Source of the DNA: Bacteroidales bacterium
GTDB taxonomy: Bacteria; Bacteroidota; Bacteroidia; Bacteroidales; Bacteroidaceae
Length of the DNA: 62,063 bases
Assembly: GCA_022784065.1 (NCBI GenBank)
Contig: JALFUO010000008.1
Span: 1-62,063 of the forward strand
Reading direction: 5' to 3'
Each line of letters opens with the position of its first letter. Position 1 is the stretch's first letter. This document shows, piece after piece, positions 15,512 through 25,161 of the stretch. The notes beneath the pieces are model-generated. The model searched no databases. It saw only the letters and a program-made list of their open reading frames with translations, and had not been told where the DNA came from. A program made the translations under genes and the position numbers.

Positions 15512-18046
15512 ATGAAAAGTTTTAGTATCTCGGAAGACCTCAAAAACATTATCGAAATAAGTTGCGACGTGGCGCAACGGGCACAGCTGCGCGAAGTGTC
15601 GCCGCTCTGCCTGCTCGTGGCCATGCTCGCCACATCTAAAGTAAAGCGTCTGCTCACTTCTTGGGAAATAAATGCGGAAGCCCTGTTGCTGGAAGCATCG
15701 GATGCCCTGCGCCGACGCGTGGAAATGCAAAAGGCATTGGCCGCCTACGAACCGAAGCACGACGAAACCGCCGCGCTCAATCAGGAAGCGTCCAACCTCG
15801 TGCGCCTCGCCGCACTTGAGGCGCGCCGCACAGGCAAAAGCGCCGCCGGAGTGGAGCATATCCTCTTGACCATGCTCCGCGAAAAGCACAACGCCGCAGG
15901 CCGACTGCTCGAAAAGGGCGGCATGACCTACGAAAACGTATGCGAACGCCTCGGCGTGGAACTCCCCAAAAGCACGTTTGGCATTGACAACGACGATGCC
16001 GACGACATGCCGCCCGAAGACTTCGCCTCCTCCGGCAAGGCCGCAGGCAGCCAGCAGCCGGCAGGCACGCGCACCAAAGAAAAGACCGACACGCCCGTCA
16101 TCGACCATTTCGGCACCGACCTCACCGCCATTGCCGCCAAGGGCGGGCTGGATCCCGTGGTGGGACGCGAGCGCGAAACGGAGCGCATGGTGCAAATCCT
16201 CTGCCGCCGCAAGAAGAATAACCCGATCCTTATCGGCGACCCCGGCGTGGGCAAGAGCGCAGTGGTGGAAGGACTGGCGCAGCGCATCGCCGGCGGCAAG
16301 GCCCCGCGCGTGCTTTCGGGCAAGCGCATCGTAGCACTTGACATGGCGGCCATCGTGGCTGGCACGCAGTATCGCGGACAATTTGAGGAGCGTCTGCGCA
16401 AACTCATCGAAGAACTCAAGAAGCACGATGAGATTATTCTCTTCGTCGATGAGATACACACGATTATCGGAGCCGGTTCTGCGCCGGGCAGTCTCGATGC
16501 CGCCAATATCCTGAAACCGGCCTTGGCACGCGGAGAAGTGCAGTGCATCGGCGCGACCACCATTAACGAATACCGCAAAACCATCGAAAAGGACGGCGCG
16601 TTGGAACGCCGTTTCCAGAAAATACAACTCGAGCCCGCCACGGCGGACGAAACGCTGCAAATCCTGCAAAACCTGCGCAGCCGCTACGAACAGCACCACA
16701 ATGTGCACTACACCGACGCCGCCCTGACGGCCTGTGTGCGCCTCACCAACCGCTACCTCACCGACCGCGCCCTGCCCGACAAGGCCATCGACGCGCTCGA
16801 CGAAGCGGGCAGCCGCGTGCATCTCTCGTCGTCGGGCACGCCCGAAAACATCTTGCAGAAAGAGCGCGAGGTGGCAGAGCTGAAACAGCAGAAGAATGCC
16901 GCCGCGCAAGCGCAGGACTATGAAAAGGCCGCCAATCTGCGCGACCAGATGGCGGAAGCCGAGAAGCAGCTCGCCGAACTCGTCAAGGAATGGGAGGCAG
17001 AAGCATCGCAAAGTCCCTCTGTGGTAGACGAGGAACAGGTAGCCGCCGTGGTAAGCATTATGAGCGGCGTTCCCGTGGAACGTGTGACACGTAGCGAGGA
17101 AGACCGTCTGCGGGGCATGAAAGACGCATTGCGCAGCAAGGTCATCGCACAAGATAAGGCCATTGAGCGCGTGGTGCGCTCCATAACGCGCAGCCGCCTC
17201 GGACTGAAAGGCGCAGAGCGTCCCATCGGCACGTTCCTCTTTGTAGGCCCGACGGGCGTGGGCAAAACGCACCTCGTGAAGTGCCTCGCCGAATGGATGT
17301 TCGGCAGCAAGGACGCGCTCATACGCATGGACATGAGCGAATACGGCGAAAAATACAGCGTGAGCCGTCTCGTCGGTGCGCCTCCGGGATACGTGGGCTA
17401 CGAAGAGGGCGGACAACTCACCGAAAAAGTGCGCCGCCACCCCTACTCCGTAGTTCTGCTCGACGAAATCGAGAAGGCGCACCCCGATGTGTTCAACACG
17501 CTCTTGCAGGTTATGGACGAAGGACGCATGACTGACGGCAACGGCGTGACGGCCGACTTCCGCAACACAATTATTATAATGACGTCCAACAGCGGCACGC
17601 GCCAGTTGAAAGACTTCGGCAGCGGCGTGGGCTTCAACAGCAGCCACGAGGCCACGGCCGAGCAGGCAGAAAGCATCGTGATGAAGGCACTGAGCAAGCA
17701 GTTCGCGCCAGAATTTCTCAACCGCCTCGACGACATCGTGATGTTCCACCCCCTCACCGCCGACAACGCCCTCGAAATTGCCGACCTCGAAATACGCGCC
17801 TTGCAGAAGCGCCTCGACAACGTGCCCCTGCATCTCGAAGTCACGGAGGCCGCCCGCCGCTTCCTCGTAGACAAGGGCTTCGACAGCAAATACGGCGCAC
17901 GCTCGCTGAAACGCGCCATCCATAAATATCTCGAGGATAATATCTGCGACTATCTCATGGAACTCCCCGCCGATCAGGCAAAGCCGGGCATGCTCCGCGC
18001 AGAGCCTACCGAGGCAAACGATAACATTAAACTCCTTATCCCGTAA
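15512..18046 (+). CDS. clpC: ClpC-type AAA+ ATPase of the Clp protease
   Basis: ClpC unfolds protein substrates and feeds them to the ClpP peptidase. The 844-residue chain has a Clp N-terminal repeat domain (about 1-150) and a short disordered linker (160-200). AAA module 1 has Walker A GDPGVGKS (242-249) and DEIHT. A coiled middle region carries a UVR-like motif ([20 protein letters not shown]), the feature that separates ClpC from ClpB. AAA module 2 has GPTGVGKT near 579-586 and a ClpB/C-type C-terminal domain. An AAGGAG site precedes the start. rfbC follows after 12 bases. A 1,060-codon open frame on the opposite strand is a shadow of the GC-rich codon pattern. Confidence 0.93.
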   Translation: MKSFSISEDLKNIIEISCDVAQRAQLREVSPLCLLVAMLATSKVKRLLTSWEINAEALLLEASDALRRRVEMQKALAAYEPKHDETAALNQEASNLVRLAALEARRTGKSAAGVEHILLTMLREKHNAAGRLLEKGGMTYENVCERLGVELPKSTFGIDNDDADDMPPEDFASSGKAAGSQQPAGTRTKEKTDTPVIDHFGTDLTAIAAKGGLDPVVGRERETERMVQILCRRKKNNPILIGDPGVGKSAVVEGLAQRIAGGKAPRVLSGKRIVALDMAAIVAGTQYRGQFEERLRKLIEELKKHDEIILFVDEIHTIIGAGSAPGSLDAANILKPALARGEVQCIGATTINEYRKTIEKDGALERRFQKIQLEPATADETLQILQNLRSRYEQHHNVHYTDAALTACVRLTNRYLTDRALPDKAIDALDEAGSRVHLSSSGTPENILQKEREVAELKQQKNAAAQAQDYEKAANLRDQMAEAEKQLAELVKEWEAEASQSPSVVDEEQVAAVVSIMSGVPVERVTRSEEDRLRGMKDALRSKVIAQDKAIERVVRSITRSRLGLKGAERPIGTFLFVGPTGVGKTHLVKCLAEWMFGSKDALIRMDMSEYGEKYSVSRLVGAPPGYVGYEEGGQLTEKVRRHPYSVVLLDEIEKAHPDVFNTLLQVMDEGRMTDGNGVTADFRNTIIIMTSNSGTRQLKDFGSGVGFNSSHEATAEQAESIVMKALSKQFAPEFLNRLDDIVMFHPLTADNALEIADLEIRALQKRLDNVPLHLEVTEAARRFLVDKGFDSKYGARSLKRAIHKYLEDNICDYLMELPADQAKPGMLRAEPTEANDNIKLLIP

Positions 18047-18058
18047 TTTTTTTAGGAT

Positions 18059-18613
18059 ATGAATTATATCAAAACCGAAATACCCGACGTTTGGGTTTGC
18101 GAACCGAAAGTCTTTGCTGATGCACGCGGCTACTTTATGGAAACTTGGCGTGCGTCCGACTTCAATGAGCATATCGGCCACGAAGTGAACTTTGTACAGG
18201 ACAATCAGTCCATGTCGTCGCGCGGCGTGCTGCGTGGCCTGCATTTTCAAAAGGGAGAATTTTCGCAGGCAAAGCTCGTGCGCGTGCTGCAAGGCACGGT
18301 AGTGGACGTGGCCGTGGACTTGCGAAAGACTTCCCCAACATTCGGCAAGTACGTAATGGTGGAACTGAGCGCGGAGAACAAGCGCCAGCTGTTTATCCCC
18401 CGAGGCTTCGCCCACGGTTTCCAAGTAATTTCCGACACGGCCGTTTTCACTTATAAGGTGGATAATATCTATGCGCCGCAGGCCGAATGTTCCATTCGCT
18501 ACGACGACCCGAAAATCGGCATTGCCTGGCCCATTACAAATCCGCAGGAACTTCTGCTCTCCGAAAAGGATTTGCAGCAAGCCGTAAGCTTTGACGAGGC
18601 CGAAAAGTTTTGA
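18059..18613 (+). CDS. rfbC: dTDP-4-dehydrorhamnose 3,5-epimerase
   Basis: RfbC epimerises dTDP-4-dehydro-6-deoxyglucose in the third step of dTDP-L-rhamnose synthesis, feeding surface polysaccharide. Length is 184 residues, as usual for this cupin enzyme. RGLHFQ (59-64) contains the catalytic His62, and VFTYKVDNIYAP holds the conserved Tyr. The gene lies 12 bases after clpC, probably on the same transcript, although the other rhamnose genes are absent from the window. A weak GC-rich hairpin follows. Confidence 0.93.
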   Translation: MNYIKTEIPDVWVCEPKVFADARGYFMETWRASDFNEHIGHEVNFVQDNQSMSSRGVLRGLHFQKGEFSQAKLVRVLQGTVVDVAVDLRKTSPTFGKYVMVELSAENKRQLFIPRGFAHGFQVISDTAVFTYKVDNIYAPQAECSIRYDDPKIGIAWPITNPQELLLSEKDLQQAVSFDEAEKF

Positions 18614-18638
18614 GAAATCTTTTTCTAACAAGTATGGC

Positions 18639-18657
18639 GGGCGTATACAATGCGCCC
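18639..18657 (+). terminator. Possible weak terminator after rfbC
   Basis: GGGCG (18639-18643) pairs with CGCCC (18653-18657), followed by TACCCTTTTTC. The stem is short, so read-through into lepA is possible. Confidence 0.4.
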
Positions 18658-18701
18658 TACCCTTTTTCACCCATAACCTCCCCACACCATATTATATATA
18701 A

Positions 18702-20483
18702 ATGAAGAATATCCGTAACTTTTGCATCATTGCCCATATCGACCACGGCAAAAGCACACTGGCAGACCGTCTGCTTGAACGTACAAAAACCATCGAAGTG
18801 ACCGAAGGGCAAATGCTGGACGATATGGATTTGGAACGCGAACGCGGCATCACTATTAAAAGCCACGCGATACAGATGGATTACCAGTTGGACGGCGAGA
18901 CGTATAGGCTCAACCTTATCGACACCCCGGGGCACGTGGACTTTTCCTACGAGGTGTCGCGCAGCATCGCCGCCTGCGAGGGCTGCCTGCTCGTGGTAGA
19001 CAGCACGCAAGGCGTTCAGGCGCAGACAATCTCCAATTTATATATGGCCATAGAGCACGACCTCGAAATTATCCCCGTGCTCAACAAGTGCGACATGCCT
19101 AACTCTATGCCCGAGGAGGTGGAAGATGAAATCATCGAACTGCTCGGCTGCAAGCGCGAAGAGATTATCCGCGCCTCCGGCCGTACGGGTCAGGGCGTTG
19201 ACGAGATTCTTCGCGCCGTTGTGGAGCGCATTCCCGCGCCGGTCGGCGATGAGGACGCGCCGCTGCAAGCCCTGATTTTCGACTCCGTGTTCAATCCTTT
19301 CCGAGGTATCATCGCGTATTTCAAAATCGTGAACGGCTCAATCCGCCAAGGCGAGGACGTGCTTTTTGTCAATACGCAAAAGAAATATTCCGCCGACGAA
19401 GTTGGCGTGCTCAAGATGAACCTCTCGCCACGCAAGGTGCTCGGCTGCGGCGACGTGGGCTACATCGTGAGCGGCATCAAGACCGCCACGGAAGTAAAGG
19501 TGGGCGACACGATTACCACCGTAGAGCGTCCGTGCAAGGAAGCCATTGCGGGCTTTGAAGAAGTGAAGCCGATGGTATTCGCCGGCGTTTACCCCGTAGA
19601 GACAGAAGACTTCGAGCAACTGCGTGCCAGTCTCGAAAAACTCCAACTCAACGACGCTTCGCTAAGTTTCACGCCCGAAAGTTCCGTTGCCCTCGGCTTC
19701 GGTTTCCGCTGCGGCTTCCTCGGTCTGCTGCACATGGAAATCGTGCAGGAGCGCCTCGACCGCGAGTTCAACATGAACGTCATCACCACCGTGCCCAACG
19801 TAAGTTATTTTGTCTACGACAAGCACGGCAACAAAAAGGAGGTGCACAATCCTGCGGGCATGCCAGAGGCCACGGAAATCGACCACATCGAAGAACCCTA
19901 CATTCGCGCCTCGATTATCACGAAGACCGACTTTATCGGCAACATCATGACGCTCTGTCTCGGCAAGCGCGGCGAACTGGTGAAGCAGGAATACGTGTCG
20001 GGCGACCGTGTGGAACTTTATTATGATATGCCTCTTGCCGAGATTGTCATTGACTTTTACGACAAACTCAAATCTATGTCGAAAGGCTACGCTTCCTTCG
20101 ACTATCATCCCCTGGAATTTCGTCCGTCGAAACTGGTAAAGCTCGACATACTGCTGAACGGCGAACCCGTGGACGCACTCTCCACCTTGACCCACGTAGA
20201 TAATTCCGTCACCTTCGGCAGACGCATCTGCGAGAAACTCAAAGAATTGCTGCCGCGCCAGCAGTTCGACATCGCTATCCAGGCGGCCATCGGCGCGAAA
20301 ATCATTGCACGCGAAACGGTGAAGCAGGTGCGCAAGGACGTGACCGCAAAGTGCTACGGCGGCGACATTAGCCGTAAGCGCAAACTCCTTGAAAAGCAGA
20401 AACGAGGCAAGAAGCGCATGAAGGAAATCGGCAATGTGCAAGTGCCGCAAAAGGCTTTCCTCGCCGTGCTCAAACTTGATTAA
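18702..20483 (+). CDS. lepA: Elongation factor 4 (LepA)
   Basis: LepA is a ribosome-bound GTPase that back-translocates stalled ribosomes and affects initiation. The 593-residue protein has the full set of features: G1 AHIDHGKST (11-19), effector [10 protein letters not shown]3 DTPGHVDF, and G4 NKCD, then domains II, III and V. The C-terminal domain unique to LepA ends [20 protein letters not shown]. The FtsE-type ATPase starts 15 bases after the stop, so they are likely co-transcribed. Confidence 0.96.
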   Translation: MKNIRNFCIIAHIDHGKSTLADRLLERTKTIEVTEGQMLDDMDLERERGITIKSHAIQMDYQLDGETYRLNLIDTPGHVDFSYEVSRSIAACEGCLLVVDSTQGVQAQTISNLYMAIEHDLEIIPVLNKCDMPNSMPEEVEDEIIELLGCKREEIIRASGRTGQGVDEILRAVVERIPAPVGDEDAPLQALIFDSVFNPFRGIIAYFKIVNGSIRQGEDVLFVNTQKKYSADEVGVLKMNLSPRKVLGCGDVGYIVSGIKTATEVKVGDTITTVERPCKEAIAGFEEVKPMVFAGVYPVETEDFEQLRASLEKLQLNDASLSFTPESSVALGFGFRCGFLGLLHMEIVQERLDREFNMNVITTVPNVSYFVYDKHGNKKEVHNPAGMPEATEIDHIEEPYIRASIITKTDFIGNIMTLCLGKRGELVKQEYVSGDRVELYYDMPLAEIVIDFYDKLKSMSKGYASFDYHPLEFRPSKLVKLDILLNGEPVDALSTLTHVDNSVTFGRRICEKLKELLPRQQFDIAIQAAIGAKIIARETVKQVRKDVTAKCYGGDISRKRKLLEKQKRGKKRMKEIGNVQVPQKAFLAVLKLD

Positions 20484-20498
20484 AACTATATCGGGAAT

Positions 20499-21233
20499 AT
20501 GCTCATCGAACTCAAAGGCATCAATATCTGCCACGACGACCTGTGCGTCGTGGAAAGCGCAGATTTCCGCGTAGGTGCGGGAGACTTTATATATATTGTA
20601 GGCCCCGTGGGCGCGGGAAAGAGCTCGCTGCTCAAGACCCTATATGGAGAACTGCCCCTGCCGCCGAAAAAGAAAAAGGACGTCGGCGATACGCGCCACG
20701 CCGAAGTGCTCGGCTACGACCTGCTACGGCTCAAGCGCAAGCATCTGCCCGACCTTCGCCGCCGTCTCGGAGTGGTGTTCCAGGATTTCCAACTCCTGCG
20801 CGACCGCACCGTTTACGACAATCTCTACTTCGTGCTTAAAGCCACGGGCAAACCGCGCAAGGAGCGCGATGCCCGCATCTCCGAAGTGCTGCAACTGGTT
20901 GGCATGGAGGAAAAGGCGCATAAGTTTCCCCACGAACTTTCCGGCGGCGAGCAGCAACGCGTCTGCATCGCCCGCGCCCTGCTCAACAAACCCGAAATCA
21001 TATTGGCCGACGAACCGACAGGCAACCTCGACTTCGAGACCAGCAAGCGCATCGTCAGCATCTTGCAGACCATTCGCCAGCAAGGCACGGCCGTAGTGAT
21101 GATTACCCACAACCTCAACCTCTTGCAGCTTTTCCCCGGCATTGTCTACAACTGCGAGGACGGTAAGTTGCAGGAAGTGACCAACGAATACAATGCTCCC
21201 ATTGAGTTAGAAGAAGAAAATAAAAACAACTAA
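20499..21233 (+). CDS. ftsE: FtsE-type ABC transporter ATPase
   Basis: This is a 244-residue cytoplasmic ATPase of the FtsE/LolD branch. Walker A is GPVGAGKSS (35-43), the Q-loop is VVFQDFQLL (92-100), the ABC signature is LSGGEQQR (147-154) and Walker B is ILADEPTG (168-175). With FtsX, FtsE controls septal wall hydrolases during division. No ftsX is next to it, as is common in Bacteroidales. A short acidic tail (ELEEENKNN) is extra. lysC begins 10 bases downstream, so it is embedded in a lepA-ftsE-lysC transcript. The exact partner is not shown by the sequence. Confidence 0.85.
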   Translation: MLIELKGINICHDDLCVVESADFRVGAGDFIYIVGPVGAGKSSLLKTLYGELPLPPKKKKDVGDTRHAEVLGYDLLRLKRKHLPDLRRRLGVVFQDFQLLRDRTVYDNLYFVLKATGKPRKERDARISEVLQLVGMEEKAHKFPHELSGGEQQRVCIARALLNKPEIILADEPTGNLDFETSKRIVSILQTIRQQGTAVVMITHNLNLLQLFPGIVYNCEDGKLQEVTNEYNAPIELEEENKNN

Positions 21234-21243
21234 GTTCCAAAAT

Positions 21244-22566
21244 ATGAAAGTCCTTAAATTCGGCGGCACGTCCGTAGGCTCGCCGCAAAGAATGAAAGAG
21301 GTGTCCGCCCTCATCAACGACGGCAAGCAAAAAATCGTGGTGCTATCGGCTATGTCGGGCACGACAAATGCTTTGGTCGAGATTGCCTCATATCTTAAAA
21401 AGAACAACCGCGAGGCGGCAAACGTTTGTATCAACCGTCTGCGCCACATCTACAAAGAGCACGTGGGCAACCTCCACGCCAAGCCCGAGTTTGCGGAGCG
21501 CACAATGCAGTTCCTCCTCGGCACGTTCGACAACCTGCTCACGATGGTGAGCCGAGAATATACGCCCGAGTTGGAAAAGGAAATCCTCGCGCAGGGTGAA
21601 CTGATGAGCACCAACATGGTCATCGCTTACTTGCAGGAACAAGGCATCAAAGCCACGCTCATTCCCGCGCTCGACTACATGATGATCGATGAAAACGGCG
21701 AACCCGACCTGCACTACATCAAAGAGCATCTTAAAGACATTCTCAAAAAGCAGCCGGGCTATGAAATCTATCTTACGCAAGGCTTCATCACGCGCAACCG
21801 CAAGGGCGAAATCGACAACTTGCAGCGCGGCGGTTCAGACTATACCGCCTGCCTGATTGGCGCGGCGGTAGGTGCCGAGGAAATCCAGATATGGACGGAT
21901 ATCGACGGCATGCACAACAACGACCCGCGCATCGTGGAGCACACCACGCCTGTGCGCCAGCTCAACTTCGAGGAAGCCGCCGAACTAGCCTATTTCGGCG
22001 CAAAAATCCTGCACCCCACCTGCATTCAACCCGCCCGCTACGCCGGCGTGCCCGTGCGTCTGCTCAATACCATGGACCCGCAAGCACCGGGAACGCTTAT
22101 CAACAACGAGATGCGCCGTGGCACGATTAAGGCTGTTGCTGCGAAGGACAACATCACTGCCATCAAAATCGTTTCCTCACGTATGCTCCTCGCCACGGGC
22201 TTCCTGCGCAAGGTGTTTGAAATCTTTGAAACCTACAACACGAGCATCGACATGGTGACGACCTCCGAGGTCGGCGTTTCGCTCAGCATCGACAACAAGA
22301 GCCGCATCGTGCCCATTCTCGAAGAGTTGAAGAAATACGGCGCGGTCGAGGTGGACGAAGACATGTGCATCGTTTGCGTTGTGGGCGACCTTACGGGCGA
22401 GCGCATCGGCGTGGCTTCTGAAATCATCGAAGCCTTCAAAGAAATCCCTGTGCGCATGATCTCTTACGGCGGCAGCGAGCACAACATCTCGTTCCTTATC
22501 AGCAAGGACGACAAAAAGGCAGCACTTTGCGCCCTCAGCCGTCAGCTGTTCGGCGAAAAAGAATGA
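21244..22566 (+). CDS. lysC: Aspartate kinase
   Basis: This enzyme phosphorylates aspartate, opening the pathway to lysine, threonine, methionine and diaminopimelate. The 440-residue protein starts with KFGGTSVG (5-12) and has the kinase core with NLQRGGSDYTA around the substrate site. Two ACT regulatory domains follow in the last 150 residues, including TTSEVGVSLSID, a typical lysine-binding stretch. There is no homoserine dehydrogenase part, so it is the monofunctional form. A GC-rich terminator follows, and lysA comes next, so the two lysine genes are neighbours but probably separate in their 3' ends. Confidence 0.95.
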   Translation: MKVLKFGGTSVGSPQRMKEVSALINDGKQKIVVLSAMSGTTNALVEIASYLKKNNREAANVCINRLRHIYKEHVGNLHAKPEFAERTMQFLLGTFDNLLTMVSREYTPELEKEILAQGELMSTNMVIAYLQEQGIKATLIPALDYMMIDENGEPDLHYIKEHLKDILKKQPGYEIYLTQGFITRNRKGEIDNLQRGGSDYTACLIGAAVGAEEIQIWTDIDGMHNNDPRIVEHTTPVRQLNFEEAAELAYFGAKILHPTCIQPARYAGVPVRLLNTMDPQAPGTLINNEMRRGTIKAVAAKDNITAIKIVSSRMLLATGFLRKVFEIFETYNTSIDMVTTSEVGVSLSIDNKSRIVPILEELKKYGAVEVDEDMCIVCVVGDLTGERIGVASEIIEAFKEIPVRMISYGGSEHNISFLISKDDKKAALCALSRQLFGEKE

Positions 22567-22587
22567 CACAATATTTATATATATAAT

Positions 22588-22616
22588 AGGGGCGCGAAAC
22601 GATGCGCCCCTTTCTT
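22588..22616 (+). terminator. Terminator after lysC
   Basis: AGGGGCGC (22588-22595) pairs with GCGCCCCT (22604-22611), followed by TTCTTTC. Confidence 0.65.
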
Positions 22617-22650
22617 TCACCAACAACTTGTTTACAATAACATAAAAACA

Positions 22651-23793
22651 ATGGACTTCAATAGCCTTGAAACGCCGTATTATCATTACGACCTCGCTTT
22701 GCTGCGCCGTACACTCGACGAGGTGAAGCGTTGCACGAAAAACAATCCCGAATTTCACGTACACTATGCCGTAAAGGCAAATTTCAATCCCCGCATCCTG
22801 CAAACCATTGCTGCCGCCGGACTGGGCGCGGACTGCGTTTCAGGTGGCGAGGTGAGCGCAGCAGCTGCCGCCGGCATACCGTCAGAGAAAATCGTATTTG
22901 CAGGCGTAGGAAAGAGTGATTCGGAGATCATCACTGCGCTCCGCACAGGCATTTCATGTTTCAACGTGGAGAGCCGCCCCGAACTCGAGAATATCAGCGA
23001 ACTCGCCGCGAAAGAGGGTGTCACTGCCCGAGTGGCATTCCGCATAAACCCGAATATCGACGCGCACACGCATGCAAAAATCACCACCGGCCTTAGCGAG
23101 AACAAATTCGGGCTTGCTCCCGAAGATTTGCTGCCCGCCATTCGCCGCGCACAGGAGTTGCCGTCGATAGAATATGCAGGCCTGCATTTCCACATCGGCA
23201 GCCAAATCCAAGACTTAAAGGTCTACGTGACGCTTTGTCACTATATCAACAATCTGCTCAACGAACTCGAAGCCGCAGGAATTGCCACTCCGAGCGTCAA
23301 CGTGGGAGGCGGTCTTGGCATCGACTATGTGCATCCCAAGGAGAACCCAATTCCGCCTTTTGAAAAGTATTTCAATATTTTCCGCCACGAACTTCGCCTT
23401 CCCGCCGGCTGTCAGTTGCATTTCGAACTTGGGCGTAGCATCGTGGGGCAATGCGGCACGCTCATCGCCCGTACGCTCTACGTGAAAGAAGGCCGCAGCC
23501 GCAAGTTCGTCATTGTCGATGCCGGTTTCACGGACCTTATCCGCCCCGCCATGTACGGCTCGCACCATTTCACGGAAAACCTCACCGCCGCCACACGCCC
23601 CGAGGCCACGCTGCAGCCCTACGATGTGGTGGGTCCTATCTGCGAGAGCAGCGACGTGTTCAGCCGCGACGAACTCCTGCCCCCTACCCTGCGCGGCGAC
23701 CTCATCGCTTTCCGTTCCGCCGGAGCCTATGGCGAGGCGATGGCGTCCTGCTATAATTGCCGCCCGCTGCCAAAAAGTTATTTTTCGGAATAA
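22651..23793 (+). CDS. lysA: Diaminopimelate decarboxylase
   Basis: LysA removes CO2 from meso-diaminopimelate to make lysine. The protein of 380 residues is a fold-III PLP enzyme. YAVKANFNP (39-47) contains the PLP lysine, Lys42. HFHIGSQI and the glycine-rich GGGLGIDY bind the cofactor phosphate. PICESSDVF carries the conserved Cys from the dimer partner's active site. It sits downstream of lysC behind a terminator and is followed by a bidirectional terminator. Confidence 0.95.
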   Translation: MDFNSLETPYYHYDLALLRRTLDEVKRCTKNNPEFHVHYAVKANFNPRILQTIAAAGLGADCVSGGEVSAAAAAGIPSEKIVFAGVGKSDSEIITALRTGISCFNVESRPELENISELAAKEGVTARVAFRINPNIDAHTHAKITTGLSENKFGLAPEDLLPAIRRAQELPSIEYAGLHFHIGSQIQDLKVYVTLCHYINNLLNELEAAGIATPSVNVGGGLGIDYVHPKENPIPPFEKYFNIFRHELRLPAGCQLHFELGRSIVGQCGTLIARTLYVKEGRSRKFVIVDAGFTDLIRPAMYGSHHFTENLTAATRPEATLQPYDVVGPICESSDVFSRDELLPPTLRGDLIAFRSAGAYGEAMASCYNCRPLPKSYFSE

Positions 23794-23806
23794 GATAAAG
23801 CAAAAG

Positions 23807-23839
23807 AAAACGCACTGCCTGATTGGGCGGTGCGTTTTT
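23807..23839. terminator. Bidirectional terminator between lysA and the GH5 gene
   Basis: AAAACGCAC (23807-23815) pairs with GTGCGTTTT (23830-23838), giving A/T runs on both sides between convergent genes. Confidence 0.75.
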
Positions 23840-23855
23840 CATGTTTGCTTAATGC

Positions 23856-25145
23856 TTACTCGTGCAATTTATTTGCCGTTTGCCGGATAAGGCTTATGGT
23901 CTGGCTGTCCGTATCAAAGACGGAGTACCAGCCTTGCGGTTCATGCGGCGGGTCGCAAAGGAAATCGTCGCCGGCAGTCCAGCGTTCGGCGCGGGCGCGT
24001 CCGCTGCCGCCCCAACCCCAAAAGTTGCAGCCGGCGAGTGCGCCATTTTGGGCGCGGCTTTCCGTAAGGGCTTGAAAAATGCAACGGTAGAAAGCGTTTC
24101 GGCTGTCGGTCTTCGCTGCGGGCGAATAGGCATTGGCATCGCGCGGATAGCCGAACTCTTCGATTACAAAAGGCTTTTGCAGTTTCTGCGCCATACGATC
24201 GTGAGCCAAGATATATTCTTCAGTTTTCAGAAATACGTGCGGCAAAGAGGAATGCAGCGAGCCGCGTTTCGCCCAGCCCCAGTTGGCAGGCCAGATATGC
24301 ACGGTGATGTAGTCGATATTCCTGTCGGCATGCACGCGCTCGCAGAGTTGCTCATCCACGTTGCAGCCGATGATGCCTTCGCTGCCAGTCGACACGAGGT
24401 GGTTCGGGTCAATGCTTTTGATAAGCGCAGCGGCTTCTGACACCCACTTCACAAACGCGCCGCCAAGTTCTTTGGCAAAGGGGCGCGGCTCGTTGCAGAG
24501 TTGCCAGGCCATGATGTGCGCGTCGTCTTTATAGGCCTTGCCCGTAATGCCATTGGTGCGGCCGACAATTGTTTTCACAAAATCGAAATACAGTTGCTGT
24601 GCCTGACGGTCGCGAAAGAATTCGGCGGCATAATCCACGTAGCGCAACCACCCCTCGCCCGAAGCGTCGGGCGAATCGCCGTGACCCGTCTCGCGCAGAT
24701 AGTAACCGAAACCGCCGCTCCAATCCCACGAATTGGTCAGATATAGCACGGCATACATATCCCGCTTTTCAAGTTCCGCGAGCATACGGTCCAGACCCGC
24801 AAGCAGCGTATCGTTGAGCACACCCGGCTTGGATTGCAGCACGGGCGCGACCGACGTAACATTTGCTGAACCGGCGTCAGCCCCGACAAGGATGCGCAGA
24901 TTGTCCACCCCGATATTTTTCAGAGAATCCAGTTCGCGGCAGAGGCGCGGCAGGTCACCTCCCTGCCCTTCCGAAGCCAAAATCGGTGCGTACCAAAGAT
25001 TGGTGCCCACAAAATAATAAGGCTGCTGCGCATCTCCTTTATAGAAATGCGTGCCCCGTTGCCGGATAAAATCTTTATCCGAGGCGTTGGCAAGGATAGA
25101 CAGCATTGAAAAGATACAGAAAAGATAAATACGAAGAATACGCAT
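23856..25145 (-). CDS. Secreted GH5 glycoside hydrolase, mannanase-like
   Basis: This 429-residue protein begins with a signal peptide (MRILRIYLFC, cleavage near residue 21). The GH5 TIM barrel has the acid/base Glu219 in WQLCNEPR and the nucleophile Glu330 in VIEEFGYPRD. The overall pattern (VGTNLWYA near the start, WDWSGGFGYY) resembles the GH5 beta-mannanase branch, but substrate is inferred. I start at 25145; a frame to 25340 would overlap metH by 179 bases and lacks a signal peptide there. The gene begins 16 bases after metH and may be co-transcribed with it, an odd pairing of a glycanase with a housekeeping enzyme. Confidence 0.85.
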   Translation of the reverse strand: MRILRIYLFCIFSMLSILANASDKDFIRQRGTHFYKGDAQQPYYFVGTNLWYAPILASEGQGGDLPRLCRELDSLKNIGVDNLRILVGADAGSANVTSVAPVLQSKPGVLNDTLLAGLDRMLAELEKRDMYAVLYLTNSWDWSGGFGYYLRETGHGDSPDASGEGWLRYVDYAAEFFRDRQAQQLYFDFVKTIVGRTNGITGKAYKDDAHIMAWQLCNEPRPFAKELGGAFVKWVSEAAALIKSIDPNHLVSTGSEGIIGCNVDEQLCERVHADRNIDYITVHIWPANWGWAKRGSLHSSLPHVFLKTEEYILAHDRMAQKLQKPFVIEEFGYPRDANAYSPAAKTDSRNAFYRCIFQALTESRAQNGALAGCNFWGWGGSGRARAERWTAGDDFLCDPPHEPQGWYSVFDTDSQTISLIRQTANKLHE

Positions 25146-25161
25146 AATGGTAAGATGATTA

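Noticed and set aside
15503-18685. 1,060-codon open frame on the minus strand opposite clpC and rfbC
   Set aside because: The plus strand holds two clear genes. The minus frame is rich in His, Arg, Ala and Val with no motifs, the usual shadow of GC-rich codons.
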